Below, in pieces: positions 1 through 6,452 of a stretch of 7,468 nt of DNA (the stretch's first letter is position 1; each line of letters begins with the position of its first letter). This stretch comes from an uncultured Methanobrevibacter sp. (GTDB lineage: Archaea > Methanobacteriota > Methanobacteria > Methanobacteriales > Methanobacteriaceae). The DNA is taken from contig CADBMS010000039.1 in NCBI GenBank assembly GCA_902795935.1, positions 1 through 7,468 on the forward strand. Reading direction: 5' to 3'. A program made the translations under genes and the position numbers. The notes below the pieces were generated by a model. The model worked only from the letters and a program-made list of their open reading frames with translations. It was not told the DNA's origin and did no database searches.

Positions 1-49
1 AAAGAAACAAAACTCAAAAACACAATCTACAACATATACCAAACAACAC

Positions 50-86
50 AAAAATAAAAAAATAGGATTTCTACAAAGCCAAAAAA
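50..86 (-). terminator. U-rich transcription terminator after mfnF
   Basis: Read on the minus strand, the sequence after the mfnF stops contains a run of six T (86-81) and then seven T, an A and five T (62-50). The rest of the left edge is T- and G-rich. Archaeal RNA polymerase terminates on such oligo-T tracts without needing a strong hairpin. A weak stem (7-base arms at 83-89 and 104-110, 14-base loop) precedes and overlaps the first T run. This is the probable end of the wecC-mfnD-mfnF transcript. Confidence 0.65.
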
Positions 87-122
87 TTGATATTACATCA
101 TGACAATTTTAGACAGAGCCAA
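67..122. repeat. Imperfect 16-base direct repeat in the mfnF 3' region
   Basis: Positions 67-82 and 107-122 match at 12 of 16 bases, sharing the core ACAAAGCCAA / ACAGAGCCAA on the plus strand. The copies are 40 bases apart and lie in the short non-coding stretch downstream of mfnF. Their ends (GGCTCTGT / GGCTTTGT on the minus strand) loosely resemble insertion-sequence termini, but no transposase or target duplication is visible. Chance similarity in an A-rich tract is quite possible. Confidence 0.25.
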
Positions 123-130
123 TATAACTA

Positions 131-1159
131 TTATTTTTCAAGATATTTGCCCATCATTAAAGCAGTTCCAATAGCAGGTGCTACAACACATTCATCACTC
201 GTTAAAATATTATCCATGCAAGTATAACTCAAACCTGCCATATCTGCAGCTTTATCTGCTAAAATATGACGGCCCAAACCAGTACTTACAACTTTATTAA
301 TATTATTACGTTCAGAAACTTCACTTATTGCCTCAGAAATTTTACGTATTTGCTCAGTATAAATGTAATTAGCCACTTTTATAATATCTTTAGAAGATAA
401 AATCTCTAAATCAGCACATAAAATTCTAGATATGCGTCTCATAGAATCTTTTTTAGATTTACCTGCCCCATCTGGTGTTGCACACGAAAAATCATTATTA
501 TTAATATTTCCTAAAACATTATGAATATCTGCACTAATTGCAAAAAGTTCAGAAGCAACACGATATACTTCATCATTTAATGGAATTTTATTAACTAATG
601 TTGCTAAATTTGTTCTTAATGTTCCACTATAAACCAGTTCACCAGTACTTAACCTTTCAAAATCAGTTCTTCCTTCAGCACATTCCACTTTATTTTTTAT
701 TGGAATAATATCAGTTGTTGTACTTCCAATATCGACCATTATACATTCTTTTTCAATATTTCCTGCAATTTGTGAAGTAGCAATCCAATTAGCTGCTGCA
801 ACATTTAATGGGGTTTCAAATACTTCTTTAGAGGACATCATACCATTTAATCCAACATATGCGACAGGGATTTTGAATACATTTTCAACTTTTTTAACAA
901 TATCTTTAACGCCTTCTGCTTTAGTTTTATATGCATCAACTAATTCTGCAGTCATAGACACTCCAACAGCATCAATATCATTTTTATAAGTACCTAAAAG
1001 TTTAATTAAGCAATCTTCTAGTTGATTATTTTTAGACCACATTGGCAAATATTCAAAATTAACATGTTGAATATTTTCTAAACATTGTTCTTTGTTTATA
1101 TACTCTATAATAGCTAAATCAGTATTAGCCCCACCAATATCAAAACCTGCAATTTTCAT
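131..1159 (-). CDS. mfnF: MfnF, (4-{4-[2-(gamma-L-glutamylamino)ethyl]phenoxymethyl}furan-2-yl)methanamine synthase (methanofuran biosynthesis)
   Basis: This is a member of the hydantoinase/oxoprolinase-like, ASKHA-fold family. By family knowledge it condenses the diphosphate of 5-(aminomethyl)furan-3-methanol with gamma-glutamyltyramine to give APMF-Glu, a cytoplasmic step of methanofuran synthesis. Visible motifs, numbered from the ATG, are an N-terminal phosphate loop (GFDIGGANTD, about residues 5-14), a second phosphate loop (VDIGSTTTD, about 142-150), the stretch EGRTDFERLSTGELVYSGT (about 162-180) and a late glycine motif (STGLGRH, about 292-298). The length of 342 residues is normal for the family. 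The reading frame extends upstream to a GTG at 1174, but that GTG lies inside the AGGTGG Shine-Dalgarno-like sequence. The ATG at 1159 gives the family-typical start MKIAGFDIGG and is preferred. The gene directly follows mfnD, the preceding pathway enzyme, and ends with tandem stops TAA TAG. Sampled rows have about 27-35% G+C, clearly more than mfnD. Identification is strong; the exact start is less certain. Confidence 0.9.
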   Translation of the reverse strand: MKIAGFDIGGANTDLAIIEYINKEQCLENIQHVNFEYLPMWSKNNQLEDCLIKLLGTYKNDIDAVGVSMTAELVDAYKTKAEGVKDIVKKVENVFKIPVAYVGLNGMMSSKEVFETPLNVAAANWIATSQIAGNIEKECIMVDIGSTTTDIIPIKNKVECAEGRTDFERLSTGELVYSGTLRTNLATLVNKIPLNDEVYRVASELFAISADIHNVLGNINNNDFSCATPDGAGKSKKDSMRRISRILCADLEILSSKDIIKVANYIYTEQIRKISEAISEVSERNNINKVVSTGLGRHILADKAADMAGLSYTCMDNILTSDECVVAPAIGTALMMGKYLEK

Positions 1160-1170
1160 TTTAGTAGTTT

Positions 1171-1176
1171 CCACCT
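1171..1176 (-). promoter_or_regulatory. Shine-Dalgarno site of mfnF, overlapping the mfnD stop codon
   Basis: AGGTGG on the minus strand matches the archaeal consensus core (GGAGGTGAT). Its first two bases are the last two of the mfnD TAG stop, so terminating ribosomes sit on the mfnF initiation region. The site contains the upstream in-frame GTG, which argues that the real start is the ATG eleven bases further on. Confidence 0.6.
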
Positions 1177-2284
1177 ATATGTATTTAATTTTTAGAGAAT
1201 GTCCCACTTTTTTAAAATTTATTCTTCCCAGTATGTTTAAATTAGAATATTGATTATCATAAACACTATTTAAAATTGTTAAACATAAATTTTTGTCAGT
1301 TAATTTTTGTAATGCTACAAAAGGTGTTGTAAGTCTAGAATTTATTTCTAGGATAAAAATTTCATCAAATTCAGAAATTATTAAATCAACTCCAACATAT
1401 CCTTTTAAACCATGAATTGATTCAACAACTTTTTTAGCAATTTCTATAGCTTTATATTCCATAATATGATTAAAAGGTACTTGTCCTCCAATATATTCTA
1501 CTTTATTTTTATTAAATTTTATTTCTTGTGAATTTAAACTAAGTGGGAATGCTTCTTCACCATTACTAATTAAACTAACGCTACATGGTTGTCCTGAAAT
1601 ATATTTTTGCAAAATAATTTTTTGCATTGAACTGTTATCATTTATCAATTCTTCTTTAAATTCATTAAAAGAAGATATTAATTTAATACCCTTGCATGCC
1701 ACACCATCATATGGTTTAATAAGCATTTTATCATTATTTTTAAAAATATATGAATAATTCTCGAATAATTTTTCATAATTTTTATCATTTGATAAATTAT
1801 ATTCGTTTAAATCAATTAAATAAGTTTCAATTAAAAAATTTTCATCATAAAAATGATTATTTAAATAAGAATATGTTTTAAATTTATCAGAACACAATAA
1901 AACAGCATCAGATGAAGGAGTTAATAATTTAACATTATTATCTTCTAAAATCTTAGTAAATTCATATAATTGTAAATCTTCTTCAGCAGCCATAAATATA
2001 CAGGCATCATATAACTTTGAATTATTTTTTAACCAATCATTTAAAGTAATATTATCAGAATTTAAATCTAAAAGAATTGGTTTACAATTATTCCATTCTT
2101 CTAAATAACCTTTATTAAAAAATTTTTTTGAAAATAAATAATAAACATTAAGTTTTTCATTATTAAAATAATTTATTTCATTAAAATCATAAAGTAATGC
2201 TTTTAATATGAATATACCTTCATTAAAAAAAGTAGTATCATCAATACCTACAGAAGTAGCATATTCAAAAATTAACAAATTCAA
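1175..2284 (-). CDS. mfnD: MfnD, tyramine--L-glutamate ligase (ATP-grasp, methanofuran biosynthesis)
   Basis: This ATP-grasp ligase is expected to join the gamma-carboxyl of glutamate to tyramine using ATP, the step that makes gamma-glutamyltyramine for methanofuran. The N-terminus (LLIFEYATSVG) is typical of the family. SDK at 132-134 and IKPYDGVACKG (189-199) fit the ATP-binding elements. QKYISGQPCSVS (226-237) follows, and the metal-binding end is GVDLI (298-302) plus LEINSR (312-317, with Glu313 and Asn315). The protein has 369 residues, whereas the characterised Methanocaldococcus enzyme is, as I recall, about 290. The extra length includes Asn-rich stretches, notably about 145-185. The start is a TTG whose last two bases overlap the wecC stop as TTGA. 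An AGGGG ribosome site at 2295-2299 lies ten bases upstream. A second TTG two codons in is an alternative. mfnF follows immediately. Sampled rows here fall to 12-23% G+C. Confidence 0.88.
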   Translation of the reverse strand: MNLLIFEYATSVGIDDTTFFNEGIFILKALLYDFNEINYFNNEKLNVYYLFSKKFFNKGYLEEWNNCKPILLDLNSDNITLNDWLKNNSKLYDACIFMAAEEDLQLYEFTKILEDNNVKLLTPSSDAVLLCSDKFKTYSYLNNHFYDENFLIETYLIDLNEYNLSNDKNYEKLFENYSYIFKNNDKMLIKPYDGVACKGIKLISSFNEFKEELINDNSSMQKIILQKYISGQPCSVSLISNGEEAFPLSLNSQEIKFNKNKVEYIGGQVPFNHIMEYKAIEIAKKVVESIHGLKGYVGVDLIISEFDEIFILEINSRLTTPFVALQKLTDKNLCLTILNSVYDNQYSNLNILGRINFKKVGHSLKIKYI

Positions 2285-3582
2285 ATACGTCCAACCCCTA
2301 TAAAAATAACATTTTCTTTTCTAAAATCTGCTGGATTTAAAATAGGTCTAGCACAAACAAACATATTATTTTTAAATTGTTTTGGATTTAAAGTTTTATA
2401 TTCGTCGTGATCTGTTATTAATATTACACAGTCTGCTTTTAAAGCTTCATCTATAGAGACTGGTATTGCACCTATACTTTTAATTTTTTCATCAGATACA
2501 TAAGGGTCATTAGCTACTACATTACATCCATTATTTTTTAAATCTATAATTAATGGAATTGCTGGAGTTTCACGAATATCATCTACATTTGCTTTATAAG
2601 CCACTCCTAAAATAGATATCTTAGAATTTTTCAATAATTTATTATGTTTTTTAAATAGAGTTTTAACTTTATTTGATACATATAATGGCATATTTTCATT
2701 AATTTCACGAGCAGTTTTAATTAATTTTGCGGGATTTTTTGTATTTTCAACAGTTTCTATAATAAAATAAGGATCAATAGATAAACAGTGTCCTCCCACA
2801 CCAGGACCTGGAGAGTGTATATTAACGCGAGGATGGTAATTAGCAGCATTAATTGCAGTAATTGCATCAATATTTAGTTGTTCACAAACTTTTGTAATTT
2901 CATTAGCTAGTGCGATATTAACATCACGATATGTATTTTCCATTAATTTAATCATTTCTGCAGTTATTAAATTTTCAACACATATAATTTCGCCTTTAGT
3001 TATTTTTTGATAAATTTTTGCAACAATATTGTTTGTTTCAGAGTCTATTCCACCAACAACTCTTGCATTATGTGTCATTTCGTATAATGTATTTCTAGGT
3101 AATGCTCTTTCTGGAGTATATGCAATTTTAAAATCATAACCTGCATTTAAACCATTTTTTTCTAATAAAGGTATAATAACATTATCACAAGTTCCTGGAG
3201 GCACTGTACTTTCGATTATAATGATATCATCTTTTTTTAACTCTGAAGATATCATTTCACAAGCTGAAACAACAGCATTTAAGTCAGATTTTTTGTTTTC
3301 ATCTATGGGGGTTGGAACTATTACAATTATAATATTAGATTCTTTAATGGCTTTTTTATAATCAGTAGTTGCTTTAAATTTATTATTTTCTACAACAAAT
3401 TTGATTAATTCACTTAATCCTGGTTCTATAATTGGTGATATTCCTAAACTAATTTTATCAACTATTTCAGAATTTATATCAACACCAATAACATTAAATC
3501 CATTTTTTGCAAATAGAGTTGCAGTAGGCAATCCAATATAACCTAAACCCAATATACAAATATTATAATTTTTATCTAACAT
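2281..3582 (-). CDS. wecC: UDP-N-acetyl-D-mannosamine dehydrogenase (nucleotide sugar dehydrogenase)
   Basis: This NAD-dependent enzyme of the UDP-glucose/UDP-ManNAc dehydrogenase family oxidises C6 of UDP-ManNAc in two steps to give UDP-ManNAcA, an acidic sugar donor for surface glycans. The N-terminal Rossmann fold shows GLGYIGLPTA (12-21). ESTVPPGT (124-131), YTPERALP (155-162) and KLMENTYRD (212-220) are typical of the family. The catalytic cysteine is Cys266 in GPGVGGHCLSIDPYF. The C-terminal UDP-binding domain carries ILGVAYKANVDDIRETPA (324-341). All expected catalytic residues are present, and 433 residues is a normal length. The UDP-ManNAc substrate is supported by the adjacent upstream wecB; from sequence alone UDP-GlcNAc or UDP-GalNAc 6-dehydrogenase remains possible. 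Translation starts at ATG behind a modest AAGG site (3593-3596), with its own TATA box upstream. Its TGA stop overlaps the mfnD start, which suggests translational coupling. Confidence 0.9.
   Translation of the reverse strand: MLDKNYNICILGLGYIGLPTATLFAKNGFNVIGVDINSEIVDKISLGISPIIEPGLSELIKFVVENNKFKATTDYKKAIKESNIIIVIVPTPIDENKKSDLNAVVSACEMISSELKKDDIIIIESTVPPGTCDNVIIPLLEKNGLNAGYDFKIAYTPERALPRNTLYEMTHNARVVGGIDSETNNIVAKIYQKITKGEIICVENLITAEMIKLMENTYRDVNIALANEITKVCEQLNIDAITAINAANYHPRVNIHSPGPGVGGHCLSIDPYFIIETVENTKNPAKLIKTAREINENMPLYVSNKVKTLFKKHNKLLKNSKISILGVAYKANVDDIRETPAIPLIIDLKNNGCNVVANDPYVSDEKIKSIGAIPVSIDEALKADCVILITDHDEYKTLNPKQFKNNMFVCARPILNPADFRKENVIFIGVGRI
2295..2299 (-). promoter_or_regulatory. 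Shine-Dalgarno-like site of mfnD inside wecC
   Basis: AGGGG lies within the last codons of wecC, ten bases before the TTG at 2284. It supports initiation at this non-ATG codon, for which no nearby ATG alternative exists, and links mfnD translation to that of wecC. Confidence 0.5.
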
Positions 3583-3592
3583 TTTTGTATCG

Positions 3593-3596
3593 CCTT
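3593..3596 (-). promoter_or_regulatory. Weak Shine-Dalgarno site of wecC
   Basis: AAGG followed by CGAT is a partial match to the archaeal consensus, ten bases before the wecC ATG. Confidence 0.4.
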
Positions 3597-3623
3597 TTTA
3601 AGACATATAAAATATTTTTTACT

Positions 3624-3634
3624 TAATATATAGT
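3624..3634 (-). promoter_or_regulatory. TATA box of the wecC-mfnD-mfnF unit
   Basis: On the minus strand this reads ACTATATATTA. It lies about 47 bases before the wecC ATG. With the usual archaeal spacing of about 25 bases, transcription would start near 3604, leaving a leader of about 20 bases that includes the AAGG site. It is the best promoter candidate in the 152-base gap between wecB and wecC. Confidence 0.55.
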
Positions 3635-3637
3635 ATT

Positions 3638-3660
3638 TAATTATTACACTAAAATAATTA
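3638..3660. repeat. Inverted repeat just upstream of the wecC TATA box
   Basis: Perfect 8-base arms, TAATTATT and AATAATTA, are separated by seven bases. The repeat sits directly upstream of the TATA/BRE region, where archaeal activators often bind. The arms are pure A/T, so chance is a serious alternative in this composition. Confidence 0.3.
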
Positions 3661-3734
3661 GCTTATTCTAAATATTAAATAATTATTTTACTTAATATTG
3701 TTAATAGATTTACAATAAAATTTATTTGCCTATT

Positions 3735-5036
3735 TTAATATTCATCAAAAAAGATATATTTATCTTTTAAATTAGTTGAATTATAAGGAAATTTAGCAAA
3801 TCCTTCATCAAAAACAGTTCTTATTAAAACATTTTTTTCTTTTTCATAATCTGATAACTTAATATTTTGCTTCACTAATTTTAGTTTTCGATTAAAAGTT
3901 AACATAAGTGAATCTGGAGATTCAACTTTAAGTTCTCCATTTTTGTATTTTTCAATGATATGATTTACTATTATTTCAGAAGAATTTCCATTACCATAAG
4001 GATTTTTTGCATTTTTCATTTTTTTTCGAATAGTTTTGTCATTTAATATTAACCGAATATTTTTAACAATTTTATATTTATCAGAACCAACTAAAATGTT
4101 TCCACCGGCACTAACAGTTTCTGGTCTTTCAGTATTATATCTTAATGTTAAACATGGTATGTTTAAAGTTATAGCTTCTTCTTGTAATCCTCCAGAATCA
4201 GTTATTATTAAACAAGATTTAGACATTAATAACAAGAAATCTAAATAACCTAATGGATTTAGTATATGTATATGTTCTGCTTTTTCTAATTTATCATATA
4301 AATTAAATTTCTTAAGATTTTTTTTAGTTCGGGGGTGTATTGGGAAAATAATATTAATTTCATTTAATTCTAATAATGCTTCTATAATTCGACTTACTCT
4401 TTTTTCATCATCAACAATTTCTGCTCTATGCATAGTTAAAGTTGCTATATTGTCATATTTATCAATTAATGGAAAATTTACTTTTTTTTTAGCTATTTCT
4501 AGATTTCTTAAACAAACATCCACAACAGTATTTCCAGTTATAACAATTTTTTTTGGGTTAACTCCTTCAGAAATTATGTTTATTGCTGATTCTTCTGTTG
4601 GAACATAATAATAATCTGAACAAACATCTGCTATTAATCTATTAATTTCTTCAGGCATAGTTTTATCATATGATCTTAATCCGGCTTCAACATGTCCAAA
4701 TGGTATGTGTAACTTAGAAGCAACTAATGCTCCAGATAACACTGCATTAGTATCACCCTGAGCTAAAACAATATCTGGTTTTTCTTTTAAAAAGATTTTT
4801 TCAAGATTTTTAATAACATCTGCAGTTTGAACGGCATGGGAACTGGAACCAACACCAATGTTATATTTAGGTGTTTGTAATTCTAAATCTGAAAATATTT
4901 GTTCAGACATTTCAGTATTATAGTGTTGACCGGTATGTATTGTTACTAAATCTAAATTCTTATTAGTTATCTCATCAATAATAGGTGCCATTTTGATGAT
5001 TTCTGGTCGAGTTCCTACAACTAACGCTATTTTCAT
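3735..5036 (-). CDS. wecB: UDP-N-acetylglucosamine 2-epimerase (non-hydrolysing), with C-terminal extension
   Basis: This enzyme interconverts UDP-GlcNAc and UDP-ManNAc, supplying the substrate of the downstream wecC product for surface polysaccharide or glycoprotein glycans. It shows the two-domain GT-B-like epimerase motifs, numbered from the ATG: VGTRPEIIK near residue 7, HTGQHY (34-39), QGDTNAV (93-99), GHVEAGLRS (114-122), MPEEINR (127-133), MHRAE (202-206), PIHPRT (232-237) and TDSGGLQEE (279-287). The catalytic Asp, the Glu residues and His203 are in place. The standard fold ends near NPYGNGNSSE and the following helix (about residue 363). About 70 further residues follow, rich in Lys, Leu and aromatics, with no obvious membrane segment. 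The frame also opens one codon earlier at TTG (5039), but the ATG has the better eight-base spacing from AGGAAG (5045-5050) and matches the family start MKIALVVGTRPE. An A9 run in the coding strand encodes Lys-Lys-Lys near residue 184. Confidence 0.9.
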   Translation of the reverse strand: MKIALVVGTRPEIIKMAPIIDEITNKNLDLVTIHTGQHYNTEMSEQIFSDLELQTPKYNIGVGSSSHAVQTADVIKNLEKIFLKEKPDIVLAQGDTNAVLSGALVASKLHIPFGHVEAGLRSYDKTMPEEINRLIADVCSDYYYVPTEESAINIISEGVNPKKIVITGNTVVDVCLRNLEIAKKKVNFPLIDKYDNIATLTMHRAEIVDDEKRVSRIIEALLELNEINIIFPIHPRTKKNLKKFNLYDKLEKAEHIHILNPLGYLDFLLLMSKSCLIITDSGGLQEEAITLNIPCLTLRYNTERPETVSAGGNILVGSDKYKIVKNIRLILNDKTIRKKMKNAKNPYGNGNSSEIIVNHIIEKYKNGELKVESPDSLMLTFNRKLKLVKQNIKLSDYEKEKNVLIRTVFDEGFAKFPYNSTNLKDKYIFFDEY

Positions 5037-5044
5037 CAATATCT

Positions 5045-5050
5045 CTTCCT
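5045..5050 (-). promoter_or_regulatory. Shine-Dalgarno site of wecB
   Basis: AGGAAG lies eight bases before the ATG at 5036 and five before the adjacent TTG at 5039. The spacing favours the ATG. Confidence 0.5.
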
Positions 5051-5080
5051 ATTTAATTCATAATTGTATAATTAATAATA

Positions 5081-5091
5081 ATTTTATATTT
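5081..5091 (-). promoter_or_regulatory. Possible TATA box of wecB
   Basis: The minus strand reads AAATATAAAAT, 45-55 bases before the wecB ATG, which predicts a start near 5061 and a leader of about 25 bases. No oligo-T terminator separates the DUF460-type gene from wecB, so read-through from truA is also possible. Such motifs are common by chance in this composition. Confidence 0.3.
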
Positions 5092-5097
5092 AATGAA

Positions 5098-6426
5098 TTA
5101 TTTATATTCTCTTTTTCGTTTAGCTTTATATTCATCAAAAACTTTTAAAATTTGTTCTTTTTCTTCATTATCTTTTTGATTTTGTATTTTTAATTCACAT
5201 TTTTCTATTTCTGCAGTAATCTCTTTTAAACTAGTTATTGCAAATTCGTTTAAAAATGTTAAATGAATATTTTTTAAATTAATTATGGGAATATTGTTAT
5301 GTTTTAATGTTTCTAATGCTTGTGTCGGCATATTATCTGATATGATGATTGTTTTTGGTTTTATTTTGGATAATGTATTTGCAGTTTGTGTACCTGCCCA
5401 TTTAGAATTTTTGATATAAATAAAATCATTTTTTTTAAGATTCCAATTATTAATAGCTTTATTTAACCCTTCTTTGGTAAATGAATCTATAATTTTCACA
5501 ACAACTGTATCATCGTAAGTTTTGATTTTTTTAATTTCTTTATTTGAATTTAGTTTATTTTTTAATTTTTGATTTTCTTCATCTTTTTCTTTTATTTCTT
5601 TCTTTAATTTTTCAATTAAACGTATTTTAGAGAGTATTTTATCATTTAACAATATCTTATTATCATAATCTTCATGAATTTTATTAATATGTATTTTGAT
5701 TTGTTTAAGTTCAATGTTTTGATTTTTTATTTTTTCTTTTAATTTATTGTTATATTTTTTTATTTGAATTATCTGATTTTTATGAATTTTAAGCTGTTTT
5801 TTTAAATTATTATTTTGTTTTTCTAAGTACTCAAGAGTTTTTTTATCAGTTGTGATATTTTCTGATTTAGTACTCTTTTTAGGGTTTGTATTTTTTAAGT
5901 TTAATCTACTTTTTATTGATTTAACAATTGGAATGCCATTTATAACTTCATTTTTAATATTTTCAATTTCTTTTTCTGTAAATTTATATGGTGCACACTT
6001 TTTATCAACAATATTTAACTTTTTTTCGTAATGTTTGTATGATTTAATTGCAGCTGCAAGAGAATCTCTTTCATGAGAATTAGTTATATTAATTTGAGAA
6101 TTAGTTTTTTTAATATATTCGTCTACAATATTATTTTTGAAATCTATGCTCATTGATTTAGGAGGGCTATAAATCTTTGAATTTAATATTGCTGCTAATT
6201 TTTTCACATTTTTGGGAGGATTAGTAACATCTGTTGAAACAACTATGACTTTACCATATTTTATTATTTCATTTATTATCTTAGAATGTGAGGCTTCTTT
6301 AATACTTTTAACATAAAGTATATTTCCATTTAAATCAATAATTGCAATACCAATAGTTAGTCCAGGATCAAAACCTACAATAATCCATTTTAAATCATTA
6401 ATTTTCTGAATTAAATTTTTATTCAA
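5098..6426 (-). CDS. Archaeal DUF460/COG2433-type protein: RuvC/RNase H-fold domain, coiled coil and C-terminal domain; function unknown
   Basis: No biochemical function is established that I know of. Numbering here is from the TTG at 6426 (442 residues). The N-terminal domain (about 10-140) looks like an RNase H fold of the RuvC/YqgF type: Asp20 in IVGFDPGLTIGIAIID, Asp66 in VVSTDVTNPPK, and Glu119/Asp121 in SHERDSLAAAIKSY could form an acidic metal site. A long Lys/Asn/Gln/Glu-rich coiled coil spans about 195-300. A smaller alpha/beta domain follows at about 305-390, with the motif SKWAGTQTA, then a charged helical tail. Members I recall are often longer, about 500-650 residues, so this one looks compact. 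The frame can be extended to a TTG at 6456 overlapping the truA stop. That codon has no ribosome site, while the TTG at 6426 has GAGG eight bases upstream, so the shorter form is preferred. It follows truA closely and is probably cotranscribed with it. The gene is extremely A+T-rich. Confidence 0.8.
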   Translation of the reverse strand: MNKNLIQKINDLKWIIVGFDPGLTIGIAIIDLNGNILYVKSIKEASHSKIINEIIKYGKVIVVSTDVTNPPKNVKKLAAILNSKIYSPPKSMSIDFKNNIVDEYIKKTNSQINITNSHERDSLAAAIKSYKHYEKKLNIVDKKCAPYKFTEKEIENIKNEVINGIPIVKSIKSRLNLKNTNPKKSTKSENITTDKKTLEYLEKQNNNLKKQLKIHKNQIIQIKKYNNKLKEKIKNQNIELKQIKIHINKIHEDYDNKILLNDKILSKIRLIEKLKKEIKEKDEENQKLKNKLNSNKEIKKIKTYDDTVVVKIIDSFTKEGLNKAINNWNLKKNDFIYIKNSKWAGTQTANTLSKIKPKTIIISDNMPTQALETLKHNNIPIINLKNIHLTFLNEFAITSLKEITAEIEKCELKIQNQKDNEEKEQILKVFDEYKAKRKREYK

Positions 6427-6434
6427 AATAACTT

Positions 6435-6438
6435 CCTC
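6435..6438 (-). promoter_or_regulatory. Shine-Dalgarno site that decides the DUF460-type gene start
   Basis: GAGG, inside AAGAGGAAG, lies eight bases before the TTG at 6426. The alternative TTG at 6456 has only A/T-rich sequence ahead of it. This supports the shorter protein, although coupling with truA could permit the longer one. Confidence 0.5.
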
Positions 6439-6452
6439 TTTAATGATATTTA

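Larger units (their letters stand above)
3617..3698. repeat. 13-base direct repeat in the wecB-wecC gap
   Basis: TTTTACTTAATAT occurs at 3617-3629 and again at 3686-3698, exactly 69 bases apart. The left copy overlaps the wecC TATA box. The perfect match includes a C and could be a duplicated regulatory element or a relic of a small duplication. No other gene is visible in this 152-base gap. Confidence 0.3.

Noticed and set aside
1175..1177. TAG end of mfnD as a pyrrolysine read-through site
   Set aside because: The protein is already complete at this point, the mfnF ribosome site overlaps the stop, and nothing in the window indicates pyrrolysine use.
3677..3688. Perfect 12-base palindrome AAATAATTATTT
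   Set aside because: It is pure A/T and sits in A/T-only sequence, where such palindromes are expected often. It is too far from the TATA box to argue for an operator by itself.
3696..3717. Possible terminator stem after wecB (6-base arms TATTGT/ACAATA)
   Set aside because: The arms are short and A/T-rich, the loop is ten bases, and no oligo-T run follows on the minus strand.
4036..4248. Plus-strand open frame of 70 codons
   Set aside because: It lies wholly antisense to the strongly conserved C-terminal half of wecB, has no ribosome site I can see, and its protein resembles nothing.
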